50,671 nt of DNA, taken from assembly GCA_017935785.1 (NCBI GenBank), contig JAGBGU010000082.1, positions 1 through 50,671 of the forward strand, read 5' to 3'. Shown piece by piece: positions 48,582 through 50,671 of the stretch; position 1 is the stretch's first letter; each line of letters begins with the position of its first letter. This stretch comes from Bacteroidaceae bacterium (GTDB lineage Bacteria; Bacteroidota; Bacteroidia; Bacteroidales; Bacteroidaceae). The notes under the pieces were generated by a model. It was not told the DNA's origin. It did not search any database and saw only the letters and a list, made by a program, of their open reading frames with translations. A program made the translations under genes and the position numbers.

Positions 48582-50384
48582 ATGTTCAAGGTCCAAGAAA
48601 GTTATAGAGAGAGAATAGACAGATTTAGTGTTGAAGAAAATAAATACCGAAAATACAGTTTATATTGTCTGTGGCTCAAACTAACCACGTTCTTAGGCTG
48701 TTGTGTTAGTTTGTATGCCATACATCCCAATTATGCCAGCTACCAGATAATCATTCCTGTAATCTTTTTATTAGGATATGTGGTTTTCTTTGTTTTTGAT
48801 GCTGAATGTTGTAGCCGGTCCAAAACATTAAGAAAAAAAATAAAGGTATGTTCGGATGAACTTGCCGGCATGGAAGGGGATTACACCGCATTTGCAAACG
48901 GAAAAGAGTTTGTGAATCCGCAACACCCATATTCTATTGATTTGGATATCTTCGGCCCCGATTCCTTATTTCATCGTCTGAACAGAACCGTAACACGGCA
49001 TGGAAGCACAGTACTGGCAGAGAAGCTAATGAAATTACCGGACAGCAAAGACGTGGTAATTCAGAACCAAGAGGCAATTAAAGAATTGGCTGCTTTGATA
49101 GACTGGAGAATCAGTTTCCTGACCGTAGATTATATGACCGGCAATCTTGACGGACTGTCGCAACATCTTGTAAAGCATAAGTATAACACCCTATCGTTTG
49201 CCACTTATCTGTCCTATTTTTCCATTGGACTTACTCTGTTAAGCCTTATATTGGGCGTTTTCGGTTTCATCAGCTTTTCATTTTTTGGACTGATGCTGAC
49301 TTTGCAATTGATTTTTGCCTCCTTTGTCTCAAAAACACAGAAAAAGGCAAATAACCACATCAATGTCTTGCATAAGGAATACGCTGGATATCTGAATATC
49401 ATGAAAAAGATTCATGTAATTGAGTTTAAGTCAGAAAAGCTCAAAGCCATATCCAATGATTTGTTCGGAAAGAAGGACAGTTCCATGGCCGCTTTCAAAA
49501 AACTCTCAACACTATTGAATCTGTTCGATATCCGCGGAAGCGAAATTATGTACTTGCTGCTCAACGGCTTGTTCCTTTTTGACATATTCCTTATTAAAGA
49601 ATTTACAAAATGGAAAGAAGACCATCTTCCCCATATTGACAAGTGGCTCCGTGCAATTGGGGAACTGGATGCACTTGTAAGTCTTTCAACCTATGCCTAT
49701 AACCATCCGCAAAACCATTATGCCCACATCCTGACCAATGACACTTCTGACAACATCATAACAGCTCATAATGTCTGTCACCCTTTCTTGAATCGCGAAC
49801 AAGCCATACCCAATGACTTTACTTTGAAAAAGGGCAATATAGCTATCGTCACCGGAGCAAACATGGCGGGAAAAAGCACGTTTCTTCGCACAATTGGTAT
49901 AACCTATTTGCTGGCAAGCACTGGAGTACCGGTTTGTGCCGAAGAATTCAGCTGTTCACTTGTATCTTTGTTTTCAAGTATGCGGACAACTGACAATCTT
50001 TGCAATAACGTATCATACTTTCAAGCGGAAATCCTGCGCTTGAAACAATTAACGGAATACCTGACACAACATTCGCATACACTGGTCATTCTTGATGAAA
50101 TACTAAAAGGGACAAATTCCAAAGACAAACTGAACGGTTCTATACTTTTCCTTGATTCTGTTTCCAGCCTTAATATGTCTGGGATAATTGCCACGCATGA
50201 TTTGGAATTGGCTCAGCATTACGAAATGCAGAAAGACAAATTCAGGAACTATTGTTTTGAAATAGAACTCTCTGACAATATTGCCTATTCATATAAAATA
50301 ACAGAAGGCATAGCTCAGAACATGAATGCCTCATATCTTTTGAGAAACATTTTCTCGCCTTTACACAAGAACAGAAAATTATAG
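48582..50384 (+). CDS. Membrane-anchored MutS-family ATPase
   Basis: A 600-residue protein with two parts. The N-terminal 260 residues carry four hydrophobic segments in two pairs (about 28-45 and 53-72, then 208-228 and 232-250). A helical lever-like region leads to a C-terminal MutS ATPase domain: P-loop GANMAGKST at residues 425-433, a SYFQAEILRLK segment and Walker B LVILDEILKGTNS, with HDLELA following. It has no mismatch-recognition domain and no Smr nuclease, so it is not a mismatch repair MutS. The role is unknown; membrane attachment is predicted. Its base composition is more A+T-rich than that of the fumarase and hflX genes beside it, which may mean a different history. Confidence 0.85.
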   Translation: MFKVQESYRERIDRFSVEENKYRKYSLYCLWLKLTTFLGCCVSLYAIHPNYASYQIIIPVIFLLGYVVFFVFDAECCSRSKTLRKKIKVCSDELAGMEGDYTAFANGKEFVNPQHPYSIDLDIFGPDSLFHRLNRTVTRHGSTVLAEKLMKLPDSKDVVIQNQEAIKELAALIDWRISFLTVDYMTGNLDGLSQHLVKHKYNTLSFATYLSYFSIGLTLLSLILGVFGFISFSFFGLMLTLQLIFASFVSKTQKKANNHINVLHKEYAGYLNIMKKIHVIEFKSEKLKAISNDLFGKKDSSMAAFKKLSTLLNLFDIRGSEIMYLLLNGLFLFDIFLIKEFTKWKEDHLPHIDKWLRAIGELDALVSLSTYAYNHPQNHYAHILTNDTSDNIITAHNVCHPFLNREQAIPNDFTLKKGNIAIVTGANMAGKSTFLRTIGITYLLASTGVPVCAEEFSCSLVSLFSSMRTTDNLCNNVSYFQAEILRLKQLTEYLTQHSHTLVILDEILKGTNSKDKLNGSILFLDSVSSLNMSGIIATHDLELAQHYEMQKDKFRNYCFEIELSDNIAYSYKITEGIAQNMNASYLLRNIFSPLHKNRKL

Positions 50385-50406
50385 GGATAACGGCAATTTG
50401 AGACGC

Positions 50407-50440
50407 TAATTACACATTGATATACAATACATTGTAATTA
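50407..50440. terminator. A/T-rich inverted repeat after the MutS-family gene
   Basis: TAATTACA (50407-50414) and TGTAATTA (50433-50440) pair over 8 bp, 22 bp past the stop; an A/T-rich stretch follows. It is a weak terminator candidate. A TAnnTTTG-like TATTTTTG (50446-50453) next to it could be a promoter for something to the right. Confidence 0.35.
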
Positions 50441-50602
50441 CATTATATTTTTGGTAGACAACGACATCAATTTATAAAAATATTTTACATCTTCATCTCT
50501 ATTTTGATAAAGAAACAAAAGAAAAAATACGTTCTTTTGTCAAAAAATAAAATCAGCAGCAATAACCATCGTTTTCCAAGACAAAAATATGGGGAAAAAG
50601 TA

Positions 50603-50671
50603 AGATAGCTAACTTGGTCTCAGGAGATAGCTTATTTACTCTGAGGAGATAGCTAACTTGCCCCGAGGAGA
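50603..50671. repeat. 22-bp tandem array cut by the window edge (array 5)
   Basis: AGATAGCT recurs at 50603, 50625 and 50647, and AGA again at 50669, an exact 22-bp period. Each unit ends in TCTCAGG, TCTGAGG or CCCGAGG, so a partial dyad (TCT, spacer, GGAGA) spans the unit junctions. The middle of the unit varies (AACTTGG, TATTTAC, AACTTGC). The array continues beyond the window. The 287 bp after the last gene hold the inverted repeat, A/T-rich sequence and this array. Confidence 0.8.

Overview
The window looks like chromosomal DNA of a member of the Bacteroidota, almost certainly Bacteroidales. The reasons are: many genes carry the phylum's sigma-ABfr promoter (TTTG, about 19 bp, then TAnnTTTG); a PorW/SprE-type lipoprotein sits beside a PorX response regulator/PglZ-like protein; a V-type ATPase operon carries DUF2764; a DUF6261 gene is present; and a GH127 lipoprotein is present. 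Most genes are housekeeping genes with intact reading frames. No phage, IS transposase, CRISPR-cas locus or rRNA gene was seen.

Layout. 1-3918: a type II P-type Ca2+-ATPase (-) divergent from an AraC-type regulator (+). 4055-5534: a secreted DUF695 protein (-), then a long non-coding stretch with a phased repeat array and a dispersed element, then tRNA-Pro(GGG). 5622-11862: a compact rightward cluster aroA, a small membrane protein, porW and porX. 11869-17574: leftward trxA, an acidic small protein, tsaE and yaaA, with dnaE upstream. 17770-19227: psd and pssA, the phosphatidylethanolamine pathway. 19228-21375: two long non-coding stretches around an hsp20 gene, with two more repeat arrays, the second dispersed element and a candidate structured RNA in front of nhaD. 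21376-28295: nhaD, glycerate kinase, a ketopantoate reductase homologue, glutamine synthetase, a YhhN protein and pdxB. 28381-30396: a DsbD-type reductase. 30548-38189: a V-type ATPase operon E-DUF2764-A-B-D-I-K whose rotor subunit keeps the Na+ ligand residues. 38344-42085: DUF6261, the largest repeat array and a GH127 beta-L-arabinofuranosidase. 42299-50384: tRNA-Lys(TTT), an AI-2E family permease, rsmI, a coiled-coil lipoprotein, hflX, class I fumarase and a membrane-anchored MutS-family ATPase.

The most unusual content is non-coding. Five separate intergenic regions (4922-5020, 19359-19422, 20763-20865, 39183-39518, 50603-50671) hold short tandem arrays with a strict 21- or 22-bp period, two turns of the helix. 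In four of them each period is an inverted-repeat dyad whose arms are conserved inside the array while the central bases vary. The arrays share period and architecture but not sequence. The largest has sixteen dyads in exact 21-bp phase and lies just upstream of the DUF6261 gene promoter. I know of no described system that this matches; treating the arrays as one class is an inference.

NhaD, together with a V-ATPase carrying the Na+ ligand set, suggests that sodium is a coupling ion. NhaD, the ATPase and the sodium interpretation are functional inferences from residues and gene content only.
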